From contig JAIMAE010000002.1 of NCBI GenBank assembly GCA_023512105.1, forward strand, positions 33,822 through 97,821: a stretch of DNA of 64,000 bases. The letters are read 5' to 3'. Both the position numbers and the translations under genes were made by a program. A model generated the notes under the pieces. It saw nothing but the letters and a program-made list of their open reading frames with translations, was not told the origin of the DNA and made no database searches. Positions 44,576 through 53,851 of the stretch are shown here, piece by piece. The DNA is from Bacillota bacterium (GTDB taxonomy: Bacteria > Bacillota > Sulfobacillia > Sulfobacillales > Sulfobacillaceae). Each line of letters begins with the position of its first letter. Within the stretch, counting starts at the first letter, position 1.

Positions 44576-46693
44576 TTAAGCCTCTTTAATCAGCTGGGCG
44601 TACTTGGCCAAGAATGAGCGCACCCCGCCGCCTGGAAAGGCGATGGTGACCTCGGTCTCCTCGCCTTCTCCCCGAGTCGCCACCACCGTTCCCCGCCCAA
44701 ACCGCGGGTGGGTCACCGTCTCGCCCAAATTAAAGCAGGTGGCTCCGCGTTCAGCCACCGGGCTGCGGGGGCGAGCAAAGTCCACCGGCTCCAGCAGCTC
44801 CGCAGGTATTTCGGCCAAAAAGCGGGACGGGAGATTGGCCTGGGTCCGCCCTTGCACGGTACGGCTCTCCGCCCGCATCAACACCAGGCGCTCTCGCGCC
44901 CGGGTCATCGCCACGTAAAAGAGCCGCCGCTCCTCCTCTACCCCGGCGGCCTCCTCAAAGGCCCGCTGGTGGGGAAACAGGCCCTCCTCCAACCCGGTGA
45001 CCACCACCAACGGGAATTCCAGCCCCTTGGCGCTGTGCACGGTCATCAGCCAAACCCCTTCGCCGGCCTCGTCGGTCTGATCCCATTCCGAAACCAGCGC
45101 CAGCCACCCTAGGAAGTCTCCCAGCTCGCGACTTCCCTGGTCCTCTTGAAACCGGTGGGCCTCCGAGATCAGCTCGCCCAGGTTCTCCAACCGGTCCTCG
45201 GCTTCGCTGGTCCCCTCGCGGCGATAGAGCGGCATCAACCCGCTCTCCTCGGCCACCATCCGCACCAGCCCGGCCAAATCCCCCGATTCCGCCCAACTCC
45301 GCCAGCGGGCAAACGCCTCGCACAGTTCCAAGGCCGCCCGCTGGCCGGCCGGGCTCAACCCCGGCACCGCCTCGGCTTGAGTCAGGGCCTCGTAAAGCGC
45401 CAGGCCGTGTTGGCGTTGATATTGGGTAAGCCGCTCCAACGCCACCTCGCCCAGTCCGCGCCGCGGAAAATTAATGACCCGCAAGAGCGCCATGTCGTCT
45501 TGGGGGTTGTACAGCACCTTGAGGTAGGCGATGAGGTCCCGGACTTCTTTGCGCTCGTAAAAGCGCTTGCCCCCGACCAAGCGGTAGCTTAAGCCCACGC
45601 GCCCCAACGCCATCTCAAAAGCTCGAGATTGCGCGTTGGTGCGGTATAAAATGGCGCAGTCCGACGGCCTCAGTCCCTTTTGCACCGCCAACCCGATGAT
45701 CTGGGCGGCCTGCCAAGCCTCGGCACTCTCGTCGGGGGCCTGGTAGTAAGCGATCCGGTCCCCTTCCGGCTTGCGGGTCCAAAGCTCCTTGCCAAGCCGC
45801 TGGCGGTTGTGGCGGACCACGGCGTTGGCCGCGGCCAGGATGTTGCCGGTCGAGCGGTAATTCTCCTCCAGGCGAATGACCACCGCCTCCGGAAACTCCC
45901 GCTGAAACTCTAGAATATTGCGGATGTCGGCCCCGCGCCAACCATAGATCGACTGGTCGTCGTCCCCCACCACGCACAGGTTGCGATGGCCCTCGGCCAG
46001 GTGGCGAATCATTCGGTATTGGGCCAGGTTGGTGTCCTGGTACTCGTCGACCAAGATGTAACGAAAGCGTTGATGGTAATCGTCGCGCACCTCGGGGTGT
46101 CGGTCAAACAGGCGCACGGTGAGGAAGATCAGGTCGTCAAAATCCAAGGCGTTGAGGGCTCGAAGCCGCTCTTGATACCGCCGATAGACCTCGTAGACCT
46201 GTTGGCCCCAAAACGTGGTGTCCGCCCAGTCCTCGACCCCTTGAAAGGCGTTTTTGGCCCGAGAGATCTGGGCCAAAAATTGGGCCGGCGGCCACTTCTT
46301 GTCGTCCAACCCCAACTCGCGCAGAATCTCCCGCACCAAGTTTCGCGAGTCCTCGGCGTCGTAAATGGCGAACCGCGGGTTGTACCCCAAGTGTCCAATC
46401 TCCTGGCGCAAGATGCGGGCGGCGATGGCGTGAAAGGTTCCCAGCCACATGGTGCGCACCAGCCCGCCCACCAGCTCCTCAACCCGCCCTCGCATCTCCT
46501 GAGCCGCCTTGTTGGTGAAGGTAAAGGCCAGGATCTGGTCGGCTGGCACGCCCAGTTCTCGGATCAGGTAGGCCACCCGAAAGGTCAGCGTCCTGGTCTT
46601 CCCGCTGCCGGCCCCGGCCAGCACCAACACCGGCCCTTCAGTGGTCTCACAGGCCAAACGTTGCTGAGCATTCAATTGCGACAGAAGATGCAT
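44576..46693 (-). CDS. pcrA: ATP-dependent DNA helicase PcrA/UvrD
   Basis: 705 residues. Motifs of superfamily 1A are present: Walker A LAGAGSGKTRTL, motif II LVDEYQDTN, motif III VGDDDQSIYGWRGAD, motif IV RLEENYRST, motif V TVHSAKGLEF and motif VI VAMTRARERL, plus the C-terminal Tudor-like region FGRGTVVA. It unwinds DNA in repair and plasmid replication. It lies between yerC and ligA, as in Bacillus, but no pcrB is present. Confidence 0.97.
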   Translation of the reverse strand: MHLLSQLNAQQRLACETTEGPVLVLAGAGSGKTRTLTFRVAYLIRELGVPADQILAFTFTNKAAQEMRGRVEELVGGLVRTMWLGTFHAIAARILRQEIGHLGYNPRFAIYDAEDSRNLVREILRELGLDDKKWPPAQFLAQISRAKNAFQGVEDWADTTFWGQQVYEVYRRYQERLRALNALDFDDLIFLTVRLFDRHPEVRDDYHQRFRYILVDEYQDTNLAQYRMIRHLAEGHRNLCVVGDDDQSIYGWRGADIRNILEFQREFPEAVVIRLEENYRSTGNILAAANAVVRHNRQRLGKELWTRKPEGDRIAYYQAPDESAEAWQAAQIIGLAVQKGLRPSDCAILYRTNAQSRAFEMALGRVGLSYRLVGGKRFYERKEVRDLIAYLKVLYNPQDDMALLRVINFPRRGLGEVALERLTQYQRQHGLALYEALTQAEAVPGLSPAGQRAALELCEAFARWRSWAESGDLAGLVRMVAEESGLMPLYRREGTSEAEDRLENLGELISEAHRFQEDQGSRELGDFLGWLALVSEWDQTDEAGEGVWLMTVHSAKGLEFPLVVVTGLEEGLFPHQRAFEEAAGVEEERRLFYVAMTRARERLVLMRAESRTVQGRTQANLPSRFLAEIPAELLEPVDFARPRSPVAERGATCFNLGETVTHPRFGRGTVVATRGEGEETEVTIAFPGGGVRSFLAKYAQLIKEA

Positions 46694-46799
46694 CTCTACC
46701 TCACGAAAGCTCCTGTTATTCCCAGCCTCGGGTCCCTCGCCCCTCGCCCCGCGCCCCGCGAACGCTTAAAACCGCCCCGCCCGCGCGCCTTGCCAGGGC

Positions 46800-47138
46800 C
46801 TAGTCCGGGGAAGGCGACACCGACGAGGCGGAGGAATCCGGCTCGATCCGACGGTTATGCAAGCGATCCAGCACCATCCGATAACCGTCGGCGCCGAACA
46901 TCAGCGCACGTTTCACCCGCGAGATGGTGGCCGATGACGCCCCGGTTGCCCGGGCGATGTCCTCGTAGGTCTGCCCCTGGTCAAGGCTCCGGGCCACCGC
47001 CCACCGCTGTACGATGGCTTGCAATTCAGAGACCGTCAGCACGTCCTCGAAAAAGGCGTAGCACTCTTCCCGATTGCGCAAGGCCAATATGGCATCAAAC
47101 AGCGCGTCCGTATCCGGATTGCGAAGTTTGGGATTCAC
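46800..47138 (-). CDS. YerC/YecD family TrpR-related protein
   Basis: 112 residues with the helix-turn-helix YEDIARATGASSATISRVKRAL preceded by LTVSELQAIVQRWAVARSL, the family arrangement. A TrpR-like DNA-binding protein, probably a local regulator. The C-terminal end is Ser/Pro-rich. B. subtilis has the same gene directly upstream of pcrBA-ligA. Confidence 0.92.
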   Translation of the reverse strand: MNPKLRNPDTDALFDAILALRNREECYAFFEDVLTVSELQAIVQRWAVARSLDQGQTYEDIARATGASSATISRVKRALMFGADGYRMVLDRLHNRRIEPDSSASSVSPSPD

Positions 47139-47207
47139 CCTAAGGCCCCTCTTTCGCCCAATCGTCTCCTTTCACGATACCACTTGTGACCGCCGCTGAG
47201 AAGCTTG

Positions 47208-47804
47208 CTAGGTTCCCCCACCGCCTCCCCCGGAACCTCCGCCGCCTCCGCCGCTGGAAGAGCCTCCGCCTCCCCCGGAGGCCACCCCGGTTCCTCCTTG
47301 GGACGAGCTCTTACCCCCGCCTCCGCCGCCTCCGCCGCCGCCCCCTTGGCCCCCGGTGATCATCTTCATCATCGAGGCCCGCACCGCCAAATCGATGGCC
47401 TGACTCCCGGTCGGTGAGGACAGGGTTTTAATCACGGTGTCGGAGATGACTTTTTCCACCGCCGGGCTGCGGATTGCCGTCTCCACCGCCTGGGCTAAGG
47501 CCGCCTGGCCGGACGGGGTGGCCAGCGCCGTCTTGACGTCGGTGGTGGCGATGGAGTCGGCAATCACCTTTTGCATCCTAGGCGTCTCCAGTTCGTCGCG
47601 CACCGCCTTCTCGATCGCCATCGAAGAGCCGCCGCCTTGGCTGCCACCGCCGCCCGACGAGCTCCCTCCTCCCTGATGCTGCGCCGAACTGGTCCCGCTC
47701 TCGCTCGGGGCGGGAGGCCCCATGGAAATCGAGCAGCCGCTTAAGGTCAGCGCCGCAACCAAAAGCAACCACAGGCCTCGTCCTGGACCGTTTGCCACAG
47801 CCAC
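47208..47804 (-). CDS. Gly/Ser-rich lipoprotein, GerD-like
   Basis: 198 residues. A GTG start leads into a lipoprotein signal with lipobox LSGC. The middle (about 60-145) contains repeated units of the type PRMQKVIADSI, SPAVEKVISDTVI, predicted as helical repeats resembling GerD, a spore germination lipoprotein. Both flanks are very long Gly/Ser runs encoded by GGC/GGA/TCC repeats. The GerD relation is by resemblance and unproven. Located between purD and yerC. If correct it supports a spore-forming host. Confidence 0.55.
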   Translation of the reverse strand: MAVANGPGRGLWLLLVAALTLSGCSISMGPPAPSESGTSSAQHQGGGSSSGGGGSQGGGSSMAIEKAVRDELETPRMQKVIADSIATTDVKTALATPSGQAALAQAVETAIRSPAVEKVISDTVIKTLSSPTGSQAIDLAVRASMMKMITGGQGGGGGGGGGGGKSSSQGGTGVASGGGGGSSSGGGGGGSGGGGGGT

Positions 47805-47869
47805 ACCCCTTCCTGCCTGGTCTTACCGCACCAAGGTTTCGAGGTGTAGTGTAGCCGGATGGCGCCTTT

Positions 47870-49165
47870 TTACGCCCCCTGGCCCGGGTTGGCCACCTGC
47901 GGCTGCTCCACTCCAAATTGCGCGATATCCACCCGGAACTGCCCACCCTCCAGCTGAATCGCCCGCACCTGCTCGTAGGCGCGGCGGCGCGCCAAGGCAA
48001 AGTCTCGGTCGGTGGCCACCACCGTCAACACCCGGCCACCGCGGGACACCAGCTGCCCCTTGGCGCGCTCGGTGCCGGCGTGAAAGATCAGCGTCCCCTC
48101 CACCCGGCGGCCGATGTGGATGGGACGGCCCACCACCGGCGCGCTCGGATACCCTTGGGACGCCAGCACCACCGCCACCGCCACCTCGGGTTTGAGGTTC
48201 ACCGCCGGCGGCAGCGGCTCGCCGGCCGCCAGGGCATACAGCCATTCGTACAAATCGTCGGCCAGCAACGGGAGCACCGCCTCGGCCTCGGGATCGCCGA
48301 AGCGCACGTTGAATTCCAACACCCACGGCCCCTCTTCGGTGATCATCAGGCCGGCGTAGAGCACCCCGCGATAGTCGATCCCGCGCTCCCGCAGGTAGCC
48401 CACCACCGGTTGTAAGATTCGCCGGTCAATCGCCGTCTGGGTGGCCGGGTCGAGCCAGGGAACCGGGGCATAGGCGCCCATCCCCCCGGTGTTGGGGCTG
48501 GCCGGGTCCTCGGTCAGTCGCTTGTGGTCGACGGCCGGGGGGAGCCACACGTACTCGCGGCCGTTGGTGAACACCTCCACCGAGAGCTCGCGCCCTAAGA
48601 GGAAATCCTCCCACAGCAGCCCTTCTTCGAACCATCGGCGCTGGGAGCGCCACTCTTCTAACAAGGCTCGCGCCTCCTCCGGCGTGAAAAGGATGCGCAC
48701 CCCCTTGCCTTGGGCCAACCCGCTTTGCTTCACCACCATCGGCCACCGCGGCGTCGTCTCGATGGCCTGGGCCAACGCCTCCGGGCTGGTCAAGACGGTG
48801 GCCGAAGCCGTCGGCACCCCAAGCTCCCGCATGACCTCCTTGGCAAAGCGCTTGCTCGACTCCAGTTGGGCTCCCCGCTGCCCCGGCCCCACCACCAAAA
48901 GGCCTTCTTCTCGCAGCCGGTCGGCCAACCCCTCGGCCAACGGGTCCTCAGGGCCCACCACCACCAGCGCCCCTTCCTTGCGCGCGTAGGCCACCAAGTC
49001 GGCGGGCGACATCGCCGGCACCAGGCGAGCCACCTCGCCTATCCCCGGGTTGCCCGGCGAGGCCACCACCTCCTCCACCTGGCGACTTTGCGCCAAGGCC
49101 CAGGCCAAGGCGTGTTCCCTTGCCCCTGAACCTACCACCAACGCCTTTGTGGGTCGTCGCGCCAT
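47870..49165 (-). CDS. purD: Phosphoribosylamine--glycine ligase
   Basis: 431 residues with N-terminal VVGSGAREHALAWAL and the ATP-grasp core VVKQSGLAQGKGV, and FNVRFGDPEAE near the metal site. Catalyses the second step of de novo purine synthesis. Last gene of the purine operon, which has the Bacillus order ending in purH-purD. Confidence 0.97.
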   Translation of the reverse strand: MARRPTKALVVGSGAREHALAWALAQSRQVEEVVASPGNPGIGEVARLVPAMSPADLVAYARKEGALVVVGPEDPLAEGLADRLREEGLLVVGPGQRGAQLESSKRFAKEVMRELGVPTASATVLTSPEALAQAIETTPRWPMVVKQSGLAQGKGVRILFTPEEARALLEEWRSQRRWFEEGLLWEDFLLGRELSVEVFTNGREYVWLPPAVDHKRLTEDPASPNTGGMGAYAPVPWLDPATQTAIDRRILQPVVGYLRERGIDYRGVLYAGLMITEEGPWVLEFNVRFGDPEAEAVLPLLADDLYEWLYALAAGEPLPPAVNLKPEVAVAVVLASQGYPSAPVVGRPIHIGRRVEGTLIFHAGTERAKGQLVSRGGRVLTVVATDRDFALARRRAYEQVRAIQLEGGQFRVDIAQFGVEQPQVANPGQGA

Positions 49166-49193
49166 CCTGTTGTTCCCTGCCTTCCTGGTTGGA

Positions 49194-50723
49194 TCAATGC
49201 CGAAAGTGGCGCTCTCCGGTGAAGAGGAGCGTGACCCCAGAGGACTCGGCCACCGCCACCGACTCCTGGTCCCGCACCGAGCCGCCCGGTTCCACCACGG
49301 CGCGAATCCCGGCCTGCGCGGCTTGGGCCATCACGTCGCCGAACGGAAAGAAGGCGTCGGAGGCCAACACGCCGCCCCTGGCCCGCTCGCCAGCTCGCTC
49401 TAAGGCCTGCCGGGCGGCATCGATGCGGTTGGTTTGTCCTCCGCCGATCCCCACGGTGACGCCGTCGCGGACCACCACGATCGCGTTGGACCGCACGAAG
49501 GCCACCGTCCGCCAAGCCAGGTCGAGATCGGCGAGCAGCGCCGGGTCGAGCGGCGGCCCGGCCACGTGTTGAAAGCCGGCCGGCGGCACCGCAAACCGAT
49601 CGGGTTCTTGGACCAAAATCCCCCCGCCAATCCTGCGCACCTCTTCCCCAGGTCCTTCCCCGCTGGTGACCTCGAGCACCCGCAGGTTGGTCTTCTGGCC
49701 CAACTTGGCCAGGGCCTGGTCACTGTAGCCAGGGGCCACCACCACCTCCAAAAAGAGGTCAGTCAACAATTCGGCCAAGGTGGCATCCACCGGCGCGTTG
49801 AAGGCGACGATGCCCCCGAAGATGGAGACGGGGTCGGCGTCGCGGGCGCGAACAAAGGCGTCGGAGACGGTGGCGCCCAGCGCCACCCCGCAGGGAGTCT
49901 GATGCTTCACCGCCACCGCCGCCGGTCGCGGCAAGGCCGCGGCCAGCCGCCAGGCCATGTCGGCATCGGCCAAGTTGTTGTAGGAGAGCGCCTTGCCTTG
50001 GTGCTGGCGCGCCGTGGCCACCCCTTGCTCCCCCGGCACCCGGTAGAGCCCGCCCCACTGATGCGGATTTTCCCCGTAGCGCAAGCTTCCTTCCCGCTCC
50101 CCGGACAGCGCCCAAAACTGTGGGGTCAGACGCTGGGAAGACTTCGCGGCCAGGGCCCGGGCGATGGTGGCATCGTAGTGCGCCATGTGATAGAACGCTT
50201 CCACCGCCCAGCCCAGCCGCTCCGCCTCGCTCCACTCTCCAAGCGCCCGCGACATCAAGCGCGGATACTGGTCGGGATGGGTGACCACCAAGATGCGTTG
50301 GTAGTTTTTGGCGGCCGCGCGGATCAAGGAGACGCCGCCGATGTCGATCTCCTCGACCAAGGTTTCCAGATCGGCTCCGGCTTGCCAACGTTGGGAGAAG
50401 GGATAGAGGTTGACCACCACCACCGCAAACGCCGGCGCTTCCATGCGGTGCCGATCTTCCCAGTCGGCCGGCGTCTCCCGGGAGAGCAGACCGGCGTAGA
50501 TGCGGGGGTGAAGCGTTTTCACCCGTCCTCCCAAAAGCTCCGCAAACCCCGTCAAATCCTCCAACGGGCGCGCGGAAATGCCTTGCTCGACCAAGGCCCG
50601 CTGCGTCCCCCCGCTGGCCATCAGGCCCAGACCCTGTCCCTTTAACCAGCGCGCCAACTCCCCGAGCCCACGCTTGTCGCTGACCGACAACAGCGCCCAT
50701 GCCTGTTCTCGCCCCGCCTCCAT
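49194..50723 (-). CDS. purH: Bifunctional AICAR transformylase/IMP cyclohydrolase
   Basis: 509 residues. The N-terminal MGS-like IMP cyclohydrolase domain has LLSVSDKRGLGEL and RVKTLHPRIYAGLL; the AICARFT domain has LRYGENPHQ and KHQTPCGVALG. Performs the last two steps to IMP. The ATG at 50723 has GGAGGA at eight bases. Confidence 0.97.
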   Translation of the reverse strand: MEAGREQAWALLSVSDKRGLGELARWLKGQGLGLMASGGTQRALVEQGISARPLEDLTGFAELLGGRVKTLHPRIYAGLLSRETPADWEDRHRMEAPAFAVVVVNLYPFSQRWQAGADLETLVEEIDIGGVSLIRAAAKNYQRILVVTHPDQYPRLMSRALGEWSEAERLGWAVEAFYHMAHYDATIARALAAKSSQRLTPQFWALSGEREGSLRYGENPHQWGGLYRVPGEQGVATARQHQGKALSYNNLADADMAWRLAAALPRPAAVAVKHQTPCGVALGATVSDAFVRARDADPVSIFGGIVAFNAPVDATLAELLTDLFLEVVVAPGYSDQALAKLGQKTNLRVLEVTSGEGPGEEVRRIGGGILVQEPDRFAVPPAGFQHVAGPPLDPALLADLDLAWRTVAFVRSNAIVVVRDGVTVGIGGGQTNRIDAARQALERAGERARGGVLASDAFFPFGDVMAQAAQAGIRAVVEPGGSVRDQESVAVAESSGVTLLFTGERHFRH

Positions 50724-50763
50724 CTGGCCGTCCTCCTTCGTCTCTTCGCGTCCCACCGCCGCC

Positions 50764-51414
50764 TTAGGTTGCCCCTGCAAGGCCCGCCCCGACCGGATTC
50801 CACGCCCAGTGGTCTAACAACGACCCCACCGGCCCGGCGATCCGGACCTGCCTGCCCTCCACCCGGATCAGCCCCTGGTCGAAGGCCTTGACCACGGCCG
50901 GGTAGAGCCGATGTTCCACCGCGTGGATCTTGGCCGCAAGGCTCTCCTCGTCGTCGTCGGCGGCCACCGGCACCGGACATTGGGCGACGATCGGGCCGGT
51001 ATCCTGGCCCTCGTCGACGATGTGGACGGTGACCCCGGTCCACCGCACCCCCCAGCGCAGCGCCTGGCCCACCCCGTCGAGCCCGGGGAAGGCCGGCAAT
51101 AGCGAAGGGTGGATGTTGAGGATGCGATTGCGGTAGTGCTCCACCGTATCCTGGTCCAGCCAACGCAGAAATCCGGCCAAGAGGATTCCCTCGACCCCAA
51201 AGCGAGCCAAAATTTCTCGCAAGGCCTGGCCGTAAGCCGCCCGGTCGGAGAACTGGCGCGGCAACAACACCTCGGCCGGCACCCGGTAGTCGGCGGCGAT
51301 GCCCAGCGCGCCCACCCCGGCGCGGTGAGAGACCACCACCGCCACCTCGATCCCGGCCTCCAGCAAAGCCTTTAAGTTGGTGCCTTGGCCGCCTACCAAC
51401 ACCGCCCACCTCAT
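50764..51414 (-). CDS. purN: Phosphoribosylglycinamide formyltransferase
   Basis: 216 residues. Conserved LVGGQGTNLKALLEA, the catalytic NIHPSLLPAFPGLDGVGQAL (Asn-His pair) and VHIVDEGQDTGPIVAQ. Uses 10-formyl-THF. The ATG overlaps the purM stop (ATGA). Confidence 0.97.
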   Translation of the reverse strand: MRWAVLVGGQGTNLKALLEAGIEVAVVVSHRAGVGALGIAADYRVPAEVLLPRQFSDRAAYGQALREILARFGVEGILLAGFLRWLDQDTVEHYRNRILNIHPSLLPAFPGLDGVGQALRWGVRWTGVTVHIVDEGQDTGPIVAQCPVPVAADDDEESLAAKIHAVEHRLYPAVVKAFDQGLIRVEGRQVRIAGPVGSLLDHWAWNPVGAGLAGAT

Positions 51415-52415
51415 CGCCAGTGCACCCCCCGCTCCGCCACCACCCGTCCAATCGTCCAGGCGGCGCAGCCAGAGGCCTGGACCGACTGCAGAACGGACGC
51501 GGCCGCCTCCCGAGGAACTAATAGGGCAAAACCGATTCCGAGGTTAAACGTCCTGCGCATCTCGGCGTCGCTGACCTCGCCCAGGCGCTGCATCCAGCGC
51601 ATCAGCTGGGGCACCGACCAGGCCTGTGGGTCGAGCTCCAGGCCCAGCCCATCGGGTAGCGCCCGGGGCAAGTTCTCCTCCAAGCCGCCGCCGGTGATAT
51701 GCGCCATCCCCACCACCTGACCCCCGGCCAAGAGCGGCTGGACCGTGCGCACGTAGATCTTGGTCGGCCGAAGCAGCACCACGCCCAAAGGCTCCTGCTC
51801 CCCCGATTCCGGGTAGACGGCGCCCAGGTCCAATCGGGCGGCTTGCACGATGGCCCGAATCAAGCTAAACCCATTGGCGTGATAGCCGCTTGAGGCCAGG
51901 CCAATCACGAGGTCCCCGGGCTCGGGCGCCCGCGGCCGGACCCAGACGTTGCGCCCCACGGCAAACCCGGCTAAATCCATTCCCTCGGGCCCGTAAACAT
52001 CGGGCATCTCCGCCGTCTCGCCCCCTAAGAGGGCGCAGCCGGCCTCCTCGCAACCCGCCACCACCCCGGCCAACACGCTCTCCAGGCGATCCGGGTCGAC
52101 CCGCCCCACCGCCAGGTAGTCCAAAAAGAACAGCGGTTCGCCCCCCGAAGCCAAAACGTCGTTGACGTTCATCGCCACCAGGTCAATTCCGATGGTGTCG
52201 TAGCGGTGCAAGGCCTGGGCCAACAAGATCTTGGTGCCAACCCCATCGGCGCCGGCCAGGAGCACCCCCGGCTTGTCCCATCGAAATCCGCCGGCAAAGT
52301 CGCCGATGCCCCCCACCACTTCCGGGCGCTGGGTTCGTCCCCGCAGCAGGCGCTTGACCCGCCGGACCACCTCGTTACCCGCCTCGATATCCACTCCTGC
52401 AGTGCGGTAATCCAT
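51411..52415 (-). CDS. purM: Phosphoribosylformylglycinamidine cyclo-ligase
   Basis: 334 residues with YRTAGVDIEAGNEVV, LAGADGVGTKILLA and ALLGGETAEMPDVY, the ATP and substrate-binding signatures of AIR synthetase. Overlaps purN by four bases. Confidence 0.97.
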   Translation of the reverse strand: MDYRTAGVDIEAGNEVVRRVKRLLRGRTQRPEVVGGIGDFAGGFRWDKPGVLLAGADGVGTKILLAQALHRYDTIGIDLVAMNVNDVLASGGEPLFFLDYLAVGRVDPDRLESVLAGVVAGCEEAGCALLGGETAEMPDVYGPEGMDLAGFAVGRNVWVRPRAPEPGDLVIGLASSGYHANGFSLIRAIVQAARLDLGAVYPESGEQEPLGVVLLRPTKIYVRTVQPLLAGGQVVGMAHITGGGLEENLPRALPDGLGLELDPQAWSVPQLMRWMQRLGEVSDAEMRRTFNLGIGFALLVPREAAASVLQSVQASGCAAWTIGRVVAERGVHWR

Positions 52416-52427
52416 GTCTCCTCCCGT

Positions 52428-53813
52428 CTATTCCCCGTCGACTGGCTCCGCCGGCGCCACCGGATATCCGGCGCCAAAGCAGGCCAGACACCACGGGTGG
52501 CCGCCCAGCGCGGCCTTGAGCCCTTCCAGCGATAGGTAGGCCAAGGAATCGGCCCCCACCATGGCGCGAATGGCCTCTACCGTCATGTTGCGCGCGGCCA
52601 ACTCGGTGGCGCGGGAGGTGTCGATGCCGTAATGGCAGGGGTGGGTATAGGGGGGAGAGGCGATGCGCATGTGCACCTCGCGCGCTCCTGCTTCGCGCAG
52701 GAGCTGCACCAGGCGCCGCGAGGTGGTCCCCCGCACCAAAGAGTCGTCCACCAGCACCACCTTTTTATCCCGCACCACCTCCGGCACCGCCGAGAGCTTG
52801 AGTTGCACGCCCATTTCGCGGTCTTCTTGGCGCGGGGCAATGAAGGTGCGCGCGATGTAGCGGTTTTTCACCAAACCAAAGTCGAAGGGAAGGCCTGCCG
52901 TCTCCGCGTATCCCATGGCGGCCGGCAGGCTGGAATCGGGCACCCCCACCACCACGTCCCCCGGCGCCGGCGCCTCCTCGGCCAAACGATGACCCAAGGC
53001 CCGGCGGCTGACGTGGGCGCTCCGCCCGTCGATCTGGGAGTCGGCACGGGCAAAGTAGATGACTTCAAACGCGCAGGGAGCGCGCCGCGTCGGCTCGACC
53101 TCGGCAAAGCGAAACGATTGGTAAGCGCCGTCGTCGCCAATCTCCAACAGCTCGCCGGGTTCCACCTCGCGCAAGGCCCGAGCCCCAATGGTGTCAAACG
53201 CGCAGGTCTCCGAGGCCACCACCACCGCCCCCTCCGGCGTCTTGCCGAGCACGAGCGGGCGAATCCCCCAGGGATCCCGCATGGCATAGAGCCCGTGGCT
53301 GGTGAGGACGACAAAGGCGAAGCCTCCGCCCAGCCGGGGCAGGCTCTCCATCAAGGCTTCGCGAACCATGCGCCGCCGGCTGCGGGCGATGAAGTGGGCC
53401 AGCACCTCGCTGTCGGTGGTGCCTTGAAAGACCGCGCCTTCCTCTTCCAGTTCCCGCTTCAAAAACGGGGCGTTGACCACGTTGCCGTTATGAGCCAGCG
53501 CCAACGGGCCAAAACGCGTGCGCATCAACAGGGGTTGGGCGTTGATAAGGGTGGACTCCCCAAAGGTGGAATAACGCACATGGCCCAGGGCGGCACGGCC
53601 GCGACGACCGGCCTCCTCTTCGGGCTTGAGGACCTCGGTCACCAAACCCATGCCCTTGTTCACGGAAATGGTGGCATCGGGTGCCAGCACGGCAATGCCG
53701 GCGCTCTCCTGCCCGCGATGCTGGAGGCTGAAGATGCCCCAGTAGGTCTTCAAGGCGGCCGCCTCGTCGCCGTAAATGGCGAAGACGCCACATTCCTCCC
53801 TCAGTTCGGCCAT
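52428..53813 (-). CDS. purF: Amidophosphoribosyltransferase
   Basis: 461 residues. A short propeptide precedes the nucleophile Cys8 in EECGVFAIYG. The glutaminase domain has HVRYSTFGES, the PRPP-binding site VVLVDDSLVRGTTSR, and cysteines expected for a 4Fe-4S cluster (CHYGID, CLACFG). Commits PRPP to purine synthesis. The ATG at 53813 has GGGGAGGG upstream. Confidence 0.97.
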   Translation of the reverse strand: MAELREECGVFAIYGDEAAALKTYWGIFSLQHRGQESAGIAVLAPDATISVNKGMGLVTEVLKPEEEAGRRGRAALGHVRYSTFGESTLINAQPLLMRTRFGPLALAHNGNVVNAPFLKRELEEEGAVFQGTTDSEVLAHFIARSRRRMVREALMESLPRLGGGFAFVVLTSHGLYAMRDPWGIRPLVLGKTPEGAVVVASETCAFDTIGARALREVEPGELLEIGDDGAYQSFRFAEVEPTRRAPCAFEVIYFARADSQIDGRSAHVSRRALGHRLAEEAPAPGDVVVGVPDSSLPAAMGYAETAGLPFDFGLVKNRYIARTFIAPRQEDREMGVQLKLSAVPEVVRDKKVVLVDDSLVRGTTSRRLVQLLREAGAREVHMRIASPPYTHPCHYGIDTSRATELAARNMTVEAIRAMVGADSLAYLSLEGLKAALGGHPWCLACFGAGYPVAPAEPVDGE

Positions 53814-53851
53814 GACGCCCTCCCCTCTCGCATCCTCATCCGACCTTCGCC

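Noticed and set aside
47208..47360. GC-rich triplet repeats as a CRISPR or satellite array
   Set aside because: They are codon-level Gly/Ser repeats inside the lipoprotein gene; there are no spacers or regular units.
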